Source: Strix aluco (lineage: Eukaryota; Chordata; Aves; Strigiformes; Strigidae). Taken from it: DNA of 64,000 bases. Shown here piece after piece: positions 38,724 through 53,700 of this stretch. How positions within the stretch are numbered: position 1 is the stretch's first letter; each line of letters opens with the position of its first letter. Under the pieces are notes generated by a model. That model saw nothing but the letters and a program-made list of their open reading frames with translations, made no database searches and was not told the DNA's origin. The stretch is taken from assembly GCF_031877795.1 (NCBI RefSeq), contig NC_133938.1, forward strand, positions 17,964,920 through 18,028,919, written 5' to 3'. The position numbers and the translations under genes were made by a program.

Positions 38724-41700
38724 CTGCAAAACAAGGCATATCACTATTACTGCAAGTATGGAGTTCTTGAAAAGAGAGTAGCAGTCATGATTATATCATC
38801 CCAAATCAATATTTTGCAGTTTCACTTGCACCCTGTAAATATCTGCTGGCAGTTTTTCATGAACAGTTATAGCTACAAATCTAGACTACACAAAAAATTC
38901 AATGCTGATTCCTTGCAAATATTAGGTATATTTAAAAGATAACATATTTTCTCAGCTTTCATACTATCAAATGTAATGAAAGCAATATTTCTTATACAAA
39001 TGCCTGGCATTTATGCCATGAAGTACTTGGCAGCTCTATATTGGAGAAGTGCAAGCAGTTTCCTAATCTTTATGTGTACAGTTGGGATTTTTAAATCTCC
39101 ATGCAACAAAGTTATGCTGTGGACTACTTAAACATAATCCCTCTAAATATGGGTAATCTATCCACTGTCCAGTTGTGTGGCTTGGCTACAACCTGGTGAG
39201 TCACACAAGTAGTCTTTAACTTGACATAAGTGCTGTTTATCCTGGGCAAGCCACATGTACAACCAGCAAGTTTCATCCTGGTTGTTACTGGCTCAGTTTA
39301 TATCACAGTCTTTACATCTCATCAAAAGAGCTAAGGAACACAAGCAGAAACTCCCCTTCATTACCGGTTCAGGCTAAGGCTCCTATCTTTATACTCAACA
39401 GTTAAGGAGTTGCACATGTTCTATTATGCTGACTCCATTACAGAACAATCGGGAAACATCTTAGGGCTGCGGGCTTATCAAAGCCCATGTACCTGTCCTC
39501 AAAGTCTTTCAGTCTTTTCAAGAACAGATTCAAAAGGAGGAAGAATATACGAAAAGGAGGTGCTCACAAAATGGCAGACAGTCAATTCACAAAAAAACAG
39601 GTAAGGTAACTTCCTGTGTCTTTGTTTTCTTTTGTAGTTTGGAACTTGAGTGAAACCCTACATATTTTCAGGTAAGTGGGCTAAACTTGAAGGTGACCTC
39701 TTCACTGGTTTTGCTGTTGGAAACTGTATGGGCATGGGGTATACCACCCTGCTATACAATTATTCTCTGCTCTGGATTATAGAAGTCACCTTAATTGATA
39801 GCATACCTGTGTCATTCATTTTCACTGTCACCACTGGTCAAGGATGTTTTCAAAAATCAATAGAATAAGCTAAAAAGGCCTACCCACCCAGTTGTTTTCT
39901 GCCAGTTGCTCTTCTTAGCCATGCCACCCACATTTATGGTTTAAAGTCCCTCAGCAAAAGGATGGTTAAAGTTACTTCATGCTGAATTTTACATCAAGCT
40001 AACTTTCTGTTTCCTAGAACCATCCAACTCAGGAGAACCTGGGCAAAATGTATCATTCTCTTGCAGACTTCCATACTGCATTGGTTTTTAGGAGTCTTAA
40101 GTCTACCCAGGACACAAATTTACCTTAATGAAGCAAAAACGTATGTATTTTTCAAACTGCCTTTTTGTCTCAGGACCACAGAATGCTGAAAGAGGAATTG
40201 CTGACAGCTTCTGAAACATAAAACAGAAATATTATTTACTTTATATATGTATAAAAAAAAAAAAATCTGTTTTAAGCATGATGATTTTACTATTCCATTT
40301 CTAGAACTCTCCCTCCCAACATGTGAGAGAAAGACAAGATTTGGTTTTGTATGCCCTAGCTAGGCTTAACTAAATTCAAATTACTTTCCTTAGGTAAAAC
40401 ATTTCAAAGGTACTTCTGAACAGCTAGCATTTAAGCATCCTGAAAGAAAAGTGCTGGGCCCTAACACAAATCTACAGGATACCTTCTCAGCATATTTAGC
40501 AGTATTTTAGCCACATCATTATCAGCAGTTACTATAAACACCAATAATTTTTTTTAACGGAATATCTCTACTACATTATTTAATAAGTATGGTTGCACTG
40601 CTCTTGATTTCAACAGAAAAGCATTTCTAAAACTGGAGTATGACTAAGCCACCTTACCTTAGATGTTATCATCCATTTGACAAATTTATAATCATATGGT
40701 TGTTTCTCATCTACATCAGAGAGATCCACATCTAAAAAAATAAATTTAAATCAAACATGTTGTAGGATTTCCTAGACTCCATTGGGAAGGCATTCATTAA
40801 CAGCACTTTATTATAGTTAATATTTAAGAATAAATGTGTACACCTTTATTTTAAAATATAATTAAAACATTATACTATAAGAACTAAAATAGGCCAACAG
40901 ATTGAAACTTTCCATTCTGACCTAAGCACTTTCTTTCCATTCAAAGCAAATGTAGCTTGAAAGAAAGCCACGCAGTACTCCCGAGTCCTCAAGTCTGGGT
41001 TATTAAGGGATCAGGACTGTGGAGGGTACTAAAGAGTGCATTTACTGCATGGACAGCAATTATCACTGCAACTGCAGTTTTCTCATCTCTGAAACTGTGG
41101 TATCTAAAACTTTCTGAAACACAGTAGCACTGTGAGGTCCAGCTGTGTTTAAACGTTTCTGTGTGAATGACAAGTGCCATTAGGACCAGTCAGTGAAAAA
41201 TGTGGAACCACAAAATATTCCCACATGGGAATTCTTCCTCCAAAGTTACCACAACCTGAATTTCCAAAAGGTTTGGTAAATCTTTGTAGCTTTTTACAGT
41301 GTTTAGAAATCAGAATGCCTCAAAGAGCCTTCAGGATATGACTTCAGATTAAAAAAAAACCAAACAAACAAAATAGAAAGGGGAAAGTACAAATGTATAA
41401 ACTCAGGATATTAAGCCAGGTGCTTGGTTCTCAAACTTTTTCATAATCATAGACCTTTTGAAAATAGAAAATTTTATTCACCTCCTTTATCCTCCCTAAA
41501 ACCTTGCCAAAGCTTTGTAAAACATGGACAGTAGTTAGGATCACAAACAAAGGCTTTGCTGAAGCTTATAAGATCTACCTCCCAGGCTAAGGTCAAACAG
41601 AAAATTTCAGCCCCAATTAGTACTTCTGACAACGTTATGCAAACATGAAACGAGAATATCTTTTAAAATGGAAGTTGCATTTTCAGATTAACTGTAATAT

Positions 41701-44700
41701 TTGCTTTCCACACCCTTTTAAATAAACTTTATACTAACTTAATGTAGAAACATCAACAATCATAAAGTATCCTCCATCTGGAATGACAGGCTTCAGTCCA
41801 GCTTCTTGAAGTAGCTGAGCCATCCGATTACGCTTGCTTTCCAGCTCTCGAGACAGCGAGTAAAAATAGCAGTCTGGGTCATCCATGCGTTTATAGTCTA
41901 TCCAAAATGCTTGTGCCAAAGCCTCCTGGAAACATAATCAATGTTCAAAGTACTCACGGACACTCAGCAAACTCACAGACACTCACACACTTCCTACTGA
42001 AATCACATGGATTTTTCTTCGATTCTGGCCTTTATTAAGCAAATCAGCATACACAAATTACACAAGGTACGTCCAAGTGTGTAATCTGTTTGTTACTTTG
42101 TGCTGTGACAACAACCAAAGCACCCAATCATTTGCTAGGCACTAATCATATACAGAAGTCACAGTCCTTGACACAACTGTTTACAATCTGAATTGAAGCT
42201 AAGTTTAAGTTATTGATAATAACGTATCATAAATATTATAAACTAGTAGACAGAGATAATGCTCAGTAAAACAAGACCTTATTGCAGCAACCTTTATTTG
42301 TATTTGCTAGAAACCACTAAGATTGCCATATTTTATACAAGAAACAGCAGTTTGTAGATGAAAGAAGAAAGAATCTGCAAGACTGATTTTTGGGGTTTTT
42401 TTAAATACCTGGTGAGCTGATCAAACCTGTCTCCTTGCACCCCAGAATATATATTTTGACAACAAAAAATTCATTGTTGTGATTATTGTTTTATTACAGT
42501 GAGGCCTACAGTTCTCCTACACCAGAAAATAACTTCCTCTGCTCCATCTATACCTACCTGTAATGGAGTTGGGCAAGTGTACAGTGTATTTTGGTGAACA
42601 ACTTGCAAATGCTTAATCAGGTTCTGGGGGCCAATAGACCAACCAAGCTAAGGGAAGAAAGCATGCATATGTTATACTTACAGCAGCAGTGTTACTAAAA
42701 ATTACCAAAGAATTAAAATTAGCCAATGTCTCAAGTTTTCTATTTTAAGAATTGGTAGAGAATTTCTAGTGAATTGATAAAGAATTAAGAAAAGAGCTGG
42801 TTTACACAAAGTTTGCTGAATGATGCCATTAAAAAAAGTCTAGATTTGAGACAGTTATAGTTTCACTTATCCCTATCTCTCATAGGGTACTGAGCAAACT
42901 TTTAACTCTTCATATAACCAAGTTTAGAAATCAAACTAAGCATTTATTAGGAATGTTATTTCTAACTATTTTAGAATCTATCCATCTCATAAGTTTCTGT
43001 GTCAAAGGTGGTTTGAGCATAAAACAAAAGCTCACTACTGAATCATATGTGTCATGGTTCAGTTTGAACACAGGTGATGAAGAAGAAAGAATTTCATTGA
43101 CAAATGGTTAAATATTTTTGTTTACTTTCTGACAGGTATTTTAAAGCCAAGCAAAATATTGTCATTAAATATTTTACAGAAATATAAGCCATTCCAAAAC
43201 ATACCATTATCACAATCTGAAAATATCACCACAAAACTGGAAAGTTAAAGTACGATAATATCCATATTTTCTCCAAAATCTTGACTGGTTTCAAACAAAT
43301 CAAACTGTGTTTATTTTTTTAGTATTGTTTTCTCACATGAGCTTATTAATCAAGAGCAAGAAGATAATTAAAACATGGGTGTTCGAGACAGGTAGTTGCT
43401 TGAACTGAATGCTATTTTCATGTTTTGGAGACACTGAGATTTGCCAGAAGACAGGTCCTAAAAACAGAGACTTTTTCAGTATAATAAATGCATTGTTATA
43501 TAAATAACTGCACTCTTTTATATTGATTCTTCTTACCTTCCAGCCAGTTACACTATATGTTTTTCCAGCACTTCCTATAGTTACTGTTCTTTCCCACATA
43601 CCTGGCAACGTAGCTGTATATAAAATAAAATTAATTGAGTACAGGTGCGCTCACATATTCCATGCAGTTAGAACAATTGTACTGCCCCTAGTTCAAAGCT
43701 ATATGTTGATATATCATTGCAGCATATTAAGCAAGCAACGAGAATATTCTAAAATCATGACAATTGTAACAAATGAGAAGGGATATATGGGCCAATGCTT
43801 TTTGGCATGAAAAGAACGTAAGGATTAATAAAAGGAGAACGAAGAGGCAGAAAATGAGAGGCATAGTTTGTGAAAACTACGTGTTAGCTATCCTCAGCTA
43901 AAATGCATAATTATTCATAAGAAAGATACAATCTAAGAAGTGGCTACCCATTCATCTCAAGACAGCATTATTTCTGATGCCTGATAATAGCACCATATAC
44001 AACATTAACTGAGGCACTGCAAGCCATTTTAATAGAATTGTCTGGTTCAGTGTCACTGGCCATCTGAGACATCAGAAAAAGGAAAGAATTACTAAGACTT
44101 CTAACCCAGGCCCAAACACCATAAGAATCAGAAAACTAGCAGAGTGAGTAAATAAATGATGTTTTGTTATATCTTGAACAGGCCTGGGACTGACTGACAA
44201 TAGCAGCTAGCTAAGGATGTCTCCAGGGATTAAGGGATGCATGGAGGCCTATCTCTGTCTCTGTATCTGGTAGGAAACCAAAATTCTTTGTTTCCTTTCC
44301 AAGGAGAGACAGAGCAAAGGTCTCTTCCTATAGTTTGCAAATTTTTTTCTGTACACCGCTTCAGGGGAGCTCTATTTAGACTCTTTAACTTAATTCCTTT
44401 TCAACATAAACAGATAAATTAAGACACACTTAAGTCTGAGACACAAAGTAAGACAAGGTGATACCACTACTGCAATTGCAGTGGTCAACAACATCCGGCT
44501 CTACCTCATTTGTACACGAGAACCACTACCAATGAATCTGTCAATTGTTAAATCCCCTCTCTAGGGAAATCAAACAAAGATTTTTCCAAATAAAACCACT
44601 GAATTTCATAAGGAAGTTTTTGCAGCAGTTATCTGCATTAGATATGGTATAAGTCTCTGCAGTTACTTGAAAACATGTATTATATTTTTTTGAGCACACT

Positions 44701-47700
44701 TGCCAAGAAAAGAAACTCGTATTCCTATTAGCCCACCCATATTCACTCAACTGCTGTGACCTTGAAAACAAAAAGGCAGCTGAACAGATGCATCTTGTAG
44801 CTAGCTAGGTCAAGAGTATAGATCACTTCCTAAAGGCAACCAAACTAGCTCTCACAGACTGCAAAAAGAATTGAATTTCAAAGCTAATGGCCTCTAGAGA
44901 GACTGTTTTGCCACATAGTCATAGGAATTCGACCTTGGAGATGGAATGTAACAGCATTTCAAACAATAGCAGCAGCAAAAGGGCACAGGGGAAGAAGCAG
45001 CTCCACTGCTTTTACAAGCAGGAAGTTTTAAATAGGGAAAATCCACTGTGCCATATGGCAACATCATTATATGACACCATAACCAAGTCTGACTACAATT
45101 TAAAAACTAATGAAGTGCAAACTAACACATATAATAAGCCTCTTACCTGGGATGGCACTCAGCTTGTTGAGAGGCTCATTCAGAATTCTCAGTTATGAGA
45201 TGCAATCTCTAAATCTGCCAGTGCAACCCTAATCGTTACTTGGAGGAGGTCCACGGTTTTAAGGAAGCCAGATAATGATGAGAAACATGATGAAGTGCTC
45301 TACACTACAGAAAACTGCTTCAGTGACAGCACAAAAACTGTACTAGTTTTATGATCTGTGGCTAGAAACCCCTGTTAAATTGTTTCAAGGAACCACCATC
45401 AGACCCTGTAAATTGATGCAATATCCATTTTGCATCTCTCAAAAAGTATCATTGCATTTGATGGAATATGTAGAGGTTAATATGGAAACACAAGAAGTTT
45501 TAAATAGTAAAATAACATTCTTTTTTTCTTCTTGTATTATCTTTTGTATACTTAAGTAATCTAAGAAACTTAAGTTAAAAAGAGCAGAGCTGGTTTCTTT
45601 TACTGAAATAATGTCATTACTTATAGTGTTACCCTGAAGGTTTTATAGTCATTTTAACACTAAAGGTGATATTATGGGATCTGTTAGAGAATATATGCCT
45701 AAACCTAGCTAACTGCCCAAGCTTTAACTTGCATTATCATTACACAGTATTTTTACATTTTAGGCTAGACTAGAGAATGCTTTTTGTTCAGCTGGAAATA
45801 TTTTGGTTTGAGGCATTAAAATGACAATACTGATACTAACAAACAATAGTTACTGTGTCTTAAGAATTCACCACCTGTCCACTAAGACAAAATGTAACTG
45901 ACAACGTGAGTGTTTGGACCTGCTGCCATTGCAAAGGACAGTGGATTACCTTACACCACCCACAGAGATTTTCATTCTGAGGATGGCTATTTGCATGAAC
46001 CACCTGCTAAGCCATGAAGAAGGCATTAATTTAACTCATTTTACTTTGCAATTGGGACACGATAAACCACACATGATCAGTTACTGTGGTAACTTGTTAA
46101 GATGCACTAACTCAGATTACTATCACATGAATGTATCCAAAATGTTCCCCTTCTTCTATGTCTTCTATGTCTGAAGGTCTCTGAGAAGGTGTCACTATCA
46201 AGGCACCACAACAGCCATGAAATTAGGCCACTTTCAAAACAGACTCATAGCCTATGCGTGGCCAATACAACCAATGTACTGCACCTGTATGATCAGCAAC
46301 TGTGTAGCTGAGCTAGTAAGTATTGCAAGGTCATTTAGATATAGTTTCCTTTTTATTATTTATAAGATTCAGTTTTTACTATGATGTAGCCCCCACTAAT
46401 GGAAAGTTTCTTTTATTGCCACTCTACATATATGGAATTGAAGCACAGAAGCAAAGTTATTCTTTATTTTCCTGGTAAAACCAGGAAAAAAAAATAGGCT
46501 TTTTCATGTCTGTGTATTTATGTCTCTTGATTTCACTGTTTAATCTCAATTGCACACAACTGAAATGTACATTCATTACGACAATAAGTCATAAAGAAGT
46601 CATTATGACAACAGATAGTTCATGAGAGATGAACAAGCATCAGAAACAAAACATCTGTACATGTAAGGAGGAAGTTTTGGACTTTATCCAGCTCAAATAC
46701 ATCAGCAGATCCAAATCAAGACCACCATACTAGAAACTTTTACATAAATGCTTAGCTGCAGCATTATAGGATTGGGGAAGGAGTTCAGTAACCTGCATTA
46801 GATTCACTTGTTCTAAGACAGTGGGAGTGATTCCAACTTGGATGAAGTAGTAAAACAAGAGGGACAGGGACATAACATCCCATTTGGTTTTCTGGTTTGT
46901 TCTTGTAATGGTGCTTTACCCCTGTAGCAATACTGCCTGAAGACTTGAGCATGCTTTCTCACTGCGCATGCAGTGACTTCACTGAATTCAACACCCATTA
47001 TTTAACACTGTCTCTGCACTTTGGAGGGACAGTGTTCATGCACTATCTCCACACCAACCTTTACACTTTTTTGTTTTCTTTTTATAAGTAGTGGAGCAAA
47101 ATTAACTGTGTTCCTCGTTATGCATTTCCTTCATTGATTATCTCTACAATGCTTTGAGAAGGAAGTTTTAATCCATGTTTCTTCTATTAGTTCTTCATTA
47201 AAGCACAGTCCCATATACATACATGAACAGCAGTTATACTTGTCATGGCCAACAAAGTAACTGAATAAGGACGGGATATTCAGGTGAACATAACTGATCT
47301 ATGAGCATCAGTCCCACTGTTTTCTATGGATATCTACTCCAAAGTCACTTAAGAGATTTTGGCAACTCTATTTGGAAATTACTCTTTAAAATATTTTTCA
47401 TAAGAGGGAGGGGCTCTCCTCCTTAGAGTCTAAACATTGTAAAATAGTCAAATCTTGACATCTGAGCTCCTTCCAGCAACCGTTATCTCTGAGAGGCATG
47501 TTTACAACATCATTTCACAACTGCTTCTAAGATGCCACAAAAAATCAGTACCTATTTTAATGTGTTTATTTCCTTTATACACCAGCCATTCATACACCTC
47601 ATCACTGATGCACAGGGTATCATGTTTAATACAGAGATCAGCTATTACTTGGAGCTCTTCTCTGGTAAATACCTGGGATACAAGTAAGGGACAATGCATT

Positions 47701-50700
47701 AATCATAGTATTTAAGGCATACTCTGAAATTACAGTAGTGTTAAAGCAGGACTCTTACCTTGCCTATAGGGTTGTGCGGGGTATTCAGAATAATTGCTTT
47801 TGTTTTGGAATTAAATTTATTTGCAAGTTCAACAGGATCTAAGACCCAATCAGCACTAGATGCAGAGTTTCCATCTTTTTTCTAAAAATCAACACAACAA
47901 ATTTATGCATTACTTGAATACAACATATTACAGCCTAAACAGAGATGCACAACGTATCACCCTCAGACACTTTCATAACCATACTTGACAACCTATCCAA
48001 TCCGTCCTGCTCTCCTGGGAGAAGGCACTTCTAGGAACAGGCAGGGAGGCTAAGAGCAAGTTAAATTATTATGACAGTGGCTGTCCTTTCCTGGCCACTG
48101 TCTATCTTAAAGCCTCCCCAGGAACTGGTTTCCAGGATCTGGTTACACACATGCTGATTATAACTGTGTAATGCAGGAAGCCCAATCACATGACAGGAGA
48201 GTTTATGGCTTCTCAGGCACTACAACAAGTGTGTGCATGCATGGCTGGAAAGATTGATCACCACTGGAGAGATTCAAGTTCTTTTCCTCCTCCTTGTTAA
48301 TATGAAAATGGTCAAACAGTTAAAAATCTGCACCACTGAGGCTCTGGAATTGCTGTGGTTATTACACACCACCAACAGAAGTTTGGGCCAGTTGCTACAA
48401 AGAACAAAGGGCATGGCCACACTAACTTTCTGACACCTGCACATTATGGGGAGAGTGACAGACCAAAAACAAGGGTATGAAATAGAAAATACTTGAAGAA
48501 ATCCATCACTGAAAACATCCCTAGAAGAAGGGCACCCAGAGGAACAGTCTCACCTACTCCCACTGCAGTCCTGGAGGTTTTGTCACTCTGTTTTTCTGAT
48601 TTCATGATGTTCGTGCAACAGTCCTGCCTAAAGAGCCCCTCAGCCCTCCCCATGCAAGGCTGCCAGCCACCCAAGACAACGGTAACAGGATCAATTGCAT
48701 CCAGAACAATCCTTGCAAGCTGCCAGCACAATGCCAGCAGTACCAATCTGAAAATTACCCCATAACAAAATTATTCTTTTTTACCAATAAAGGAAACAGT
48801 ATTTCTCATATGTATAGCAAATATGTCTACTGCCTGATAGCTCCTTATTTAGTAATCAGTTTTAGGAAAAGAAAATGTATTCTGTCATTGTAGGAGTTGC
48901 TGAAGGGATCAGAAACCAAATCTTTTGAAAACCAGCAGATACAGAAATTGCACTGATATGTGATTCTCATTTCCTTACTTGCACTGAAAACATTCTCCGA
49001 TAACATCCAAAAAAGAAATTTTGATCATCTTTCAGAACGCACAAATGAAAGTAAATGAGAAACACTGTCTGACCTTCTCCAACACTAATAAAATATTCTA
49101 TCTGCTCTGGATTATCATTATCTTAGACTTATACTATAGCAATCTATCTCATTTTTATATAATTGGATACTATGAAAAACTGTACAGAAGAGCATTGCCT
49201 AGAAGGTGTTCAAACTGTATTGAGAATGGATGAGAAATTTTATGAGATAAATAATTTTTTAAAAGCTACTCACATATCTCAGTGGGATAAAAACAGGCTT
49301 TGCACCCGCCATCTTTACCATTGGTTCATAACAGTCATAAAATGGCTCTATTATTATTACCTGAAATTACAATCATCAGTATCAGAAGCAGAGAATTTAC
49401 CGTGCAAGATACCATCATATTTCCAGATTTACTTTGGTGGTATAACTTCATAATATTTCTGGCACTCCATCCTGATCTAACATTGCAGAATATTCTTCTT
49501 TTTAGAGCATCATATAACAATGCCCTCAGTATGATAAGCACTACTCATTTTTGACAACACACACTGGCTGTTCTTCTACAGTTACACATTACAACTATTA
49601 AGATATAATATTAGAATGTTTGGGTCCTGCACACAGATTTGAAAGTGCAAGGCAAAGATACAAAGATAGGAGATAGCAACAGCAAATTGTTGAACCACAG
49701 TACAGCTACCCTAATTCTGTCCATGAAATTTCAGGATTTCCAAGTATCTAGAAATCTCAGAAGAACAACTTAAGTCCTCAAATTTTATCAGAAGAAAATT
49801 TTCAGGTAGAAAAAAAGGACAAATTCAAGAAAAATTGCATAGAGGCTAGACAATAGGAAAAAAAAAAAAAAAAATCACAAAAACCAAATCCAAAGGCTAA
49901 TAGCAGAGAATTGTTACAAAAAGAGAGAAGTGAATATCGGAGCAACAGAAAAGGAAGAAAAGATACAGATGAGAATACATTATACAAGCAAAACCAACAA
50001 AACACTGAAAGCAAAATGCATGACAACACAAAAAGTTCTTGTCTACTACAGACACAGATATCCCCCCAAATATTTCAGTATTTGAATATTTCAAATAAAA
50101 TCTTACTTCATCTCCCTCTTCAATTAATGCCTGTATTGTACTAAAGAGAGACCCATAAGCTCCCACCGTCACCAGGATATCTGTGAAAGGATCAATCTTT
50201 CTTCCACAAACTCTCTCATACACTTGAGACAAGGCTTTCACCAGCGACGGATGTCCCTGTTCAAAGCAAACAAATGCAACTGATTGGTGTGTTCCTGACA
50301 ACCTACAATGCCTATGTTTGGGTTTTTTTTCCACATATATCAATATAATACATTTTGAAATAGAAAAATACAAGATGAGCCCTCAGTGTTTTTGCACGTT
50401 AGGGAAGAAAAGCGGTTTCAATTTATTCATATCTACTTGGAAATTATTTTTGTGTATCTGATGCTTTTTTAATTTCTATCTCATTACCACATCTCAGAAT
50501 AGCTCCAGGTAGCTTATAGGAGAGCAAGCACAAGAGACAGGGAGAAAGGAATACTCTGATAGCAATTCATCCTCACTTCCTTTAGAGTCTCTTTCCCACC
50601 TGCCCATATTTCTGTCTGAAGCTCCCTCTGTTTCCTTCCTTATCTTTCAACTAAAAATTATTTGGTGCAAGGGTAATCCTTTTATTCTGTTTATATACTT

Positions 50701-53700
50701 CTGATAAACAGCACTTGTGACCAGAATGATGATTCATATAGTCATATCTCAAATCTCAGAGCATCATTCACCATTTGTGTCCCCTACAGGGACATGGTGG
50801 TTAATGTACTCTTCTCAAAATGTACAAAGAACATGAAAACAAACATGCAACAAAAATCATATACAATATGGAAATAAGAAGGCACAATTCTGTTTACTTG
50901 GGTAGACTACATGTTTCCTGCTGTGAAAATCTTTTTTCGCTTTGGATACTTGGTAGAAATAGAGAACAGCTCCTTGAGAAACGCAACTATGTAACAAAAA
51001 TCCTTCTCTAAAATATCAAACATTGTACCTCTACGCACAAGGCATAAAAATAATGAACCCTTCTGTAAACAAAAACATTAATGTAAATTAAGGCTTACAA
51101 GTCATTGTTGATTCAAATGACAGCCATTTCTTGCCATGAGTGCGTCAGCTACCCAGGAATGCTGCACCACCCAAGTCACGTTAGGCCACTCTAGAGGCCA
51201 TAGCCCTACAGTCAGTGAGAAGCCCAAGCACCGCAGAGAGCCGAGACGACGTCTCAATTATTAGATGGAGGTGCATCACTCAGACTCGTCCCTCCCATAT
51301 TTACTACCACAAGTACTTGTGCTCAAAAACCTTAGAAGTGCAGAAGTTTGTAGAGGAAGTGCGAAGGCTGAAGATGGGAATATTGGTAAAAATTCCTCTT
51401 TAGTTACTACCTATAGTAGAATATATCTGCAAACATTCATAACTATCATGGGAATTATCAAACTATTTGGAAATAAAGAACAAAGTGACAGAAGTAAATA
51501 CTGAATAATTGCATGCATTGCAAAAATTATATTTATGCTGGATTTGCAAATTGTTTTAGAGAATCAGTCTGTGAGTGTGAGTATCTGCCAGAAGGTAGAC
51601 TGTAGCCCATTCTCTCCATAACCTTTCCCCCTGTGCCAAGGCTCCTCCAAAACCTCATCTGACTGGTGAGCAAAGACTTTTCAGGTACCTTATCATGGGT
51701 GATGAACATGCTAATGCTTAGCTAAGAACTTCACTAAATCCTAGCCATCTTTTGTGTGTGTCTGACAAAATAATTGCTTTATACTTTCAAGTTAATATAT
51801 ATTATTGAGAGAGGTTTTTATGTATTTATACATATATAATCTCATACTTGCAGAGTCTTTGCACACAGCTAAAAGTGATTAAAGAAAATGACCCAAAGAG
51901 GGATGGAATGAGACTACAGTCATTGGGGACTTTTTTTTTTTTTCTCTTTCTGTTCTTGTCAGGGCCCTGAGTGCCCTAATAGGCCTTAATGGCCCTGACC
52001 AGCCTCACCTGGGGCCTCTACCCGGAGCTCTGCCTCTGGTCCAGGGGCTCCATTTAAGTGCTATGTAGTAGGGTTGCTGGTCTATAATTCAGTTACAGCC
52101 ATGCCTGAACCTGGCCATAGACCCTATTGAACGTGGCCCCTACCTGTAGATTGATTTTATGGCTTGACCTTAGACCTGCTGTGTCACCCTGGACCTGCCC
52201 AGTGATCACTGGGTTATGTCTAACTGTGGTTAGCATTGCCAGGCCTGACCTATGCACTGACTTCCTGGCTTGACTTCAGGCCCAGCTCACGCCCACGAAC
52301 TTGCCTGGGGATGTGGGCTGCCCTCAGCCACCATGTCTGGGCCTGCCTTGCTCAGGTACTGTGGGACTGGGTCCAGGCTGCTGAGGCCTCCACCCTGCTT
52401 GCTGTGATAGCTTGTCCTTTAGGGAGCTGCAGCCCACTGCTGTTCCCCGATAGTTCTAATGCACACAGATTCTCAGAGAATAGGCAAAAAGTTATGTTGG
52501 AATGTATACACAATGATGTCACAACTACCAACACAATTGCTGGCCTACCAGTCTGTCTATACAATGCTTTTCTATCACTATTGCCTAATGTGGTCATCTA
52601 AAAAAATATTAGATAGACTCCTTGGGGTCTTGTAGCAATCCTGACACATGATTCTTGGTTGGGCAATATGGTTTATCTTTACCACAAAATAAAAGAAAGA
52701 CAAACCAAACAAGGAAGTGGTCATACTAAAACAGTAATACTCCACTTGAATATCCTGCCTTGGGCAATGGTAAATGCCACACACTCACACCCAACTCAGG
52801 ACAAACTCTACAAGCCAACTTACAGAATGGGTAGTGACTATCTTCTAGGGGCAAAAAATCATAATCTCCACTGAAATCTGCTAAATGTTATGGGTGAATC
52901 TTTTCTTGATCCTAGAAGCACTGTCTCAAGTGGTGTCAAGTATTTCTTTCTCATTTTACCATTATCATGTCTGGTTCACGTTTACACTGACCAAAATCAG
53001 AGGTACATGCATAATTTACACTCTTTAAACTATGACTTGAGTCTTCAAAGATAATCTATCCCAGATGTGCTCTACCATTTTGCTCTTGCTAAAGGAGTCT
53101 GCCTTGAAGAAGCCTACACAGAGGATGATCACTAGTAACAGATAAGGCTACAGATCAACTTAATTTGGGACATAACAGTATGACCTACAGATAAAACCAA
53201 TTGAAAGCAAAGTCAATTTTTTTCCCCCTGTGGCATGTTCTCCACTGAACTTGGGTCCTCAAGTTCCACAGTACTTACAAAGCCTCGTGTGTACTGGTTC
53301 AGTCTGTCAACTGCTGCTGCCTTTGCCAGCTCTTCTTTAACGTAGTCGGGAGGGGATATATCAGGAAGGCCTTGACCAAGATTAACAATTGAGGGATCTG
53401 CTGCCACCTTTGTAAATTCAACCCTAAAGGGAAAAAAACACCATAAAGTTAACATACCAGATAAAATTATCTTTTCCTTCATTAGCATTAAAAGGCAAAA
53501 AAGAGTATTTTACTTTGCCAAATTCATAGCAGCGGAAACAGGTTTAAGTAGAGCGCTCACATGGAGAGGTGAGGCTGAGACAATGGTAAGTAACCACAGG
53601 AGTCAGAGGGAACCCAGTAACAGGCTGACTTTCTGCACACACAGAATAACTTTTCTGCCAGCAGAACTGTGCTCAGATGTACACACAGTAACTCTGGATA

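Larger units (their letters stand above)
38724..43536 (-). other. KYAT3 introns between the last coding exons
   Basis: Between the exons listed separately, these introns (1400, 447, 1007, 632 and 889 bases) are AT-rich. I see no repeat family, RNA gene or alternative exon I can support. Confidence 0.55.

Noticed and set aside
44887-45198. 103-codon frame inside a KYAT3 intron
   Set aside because: No recognisable domain; on the strand opposite to KYAT3 and without associated promoter or poly(A) signal that stands out.
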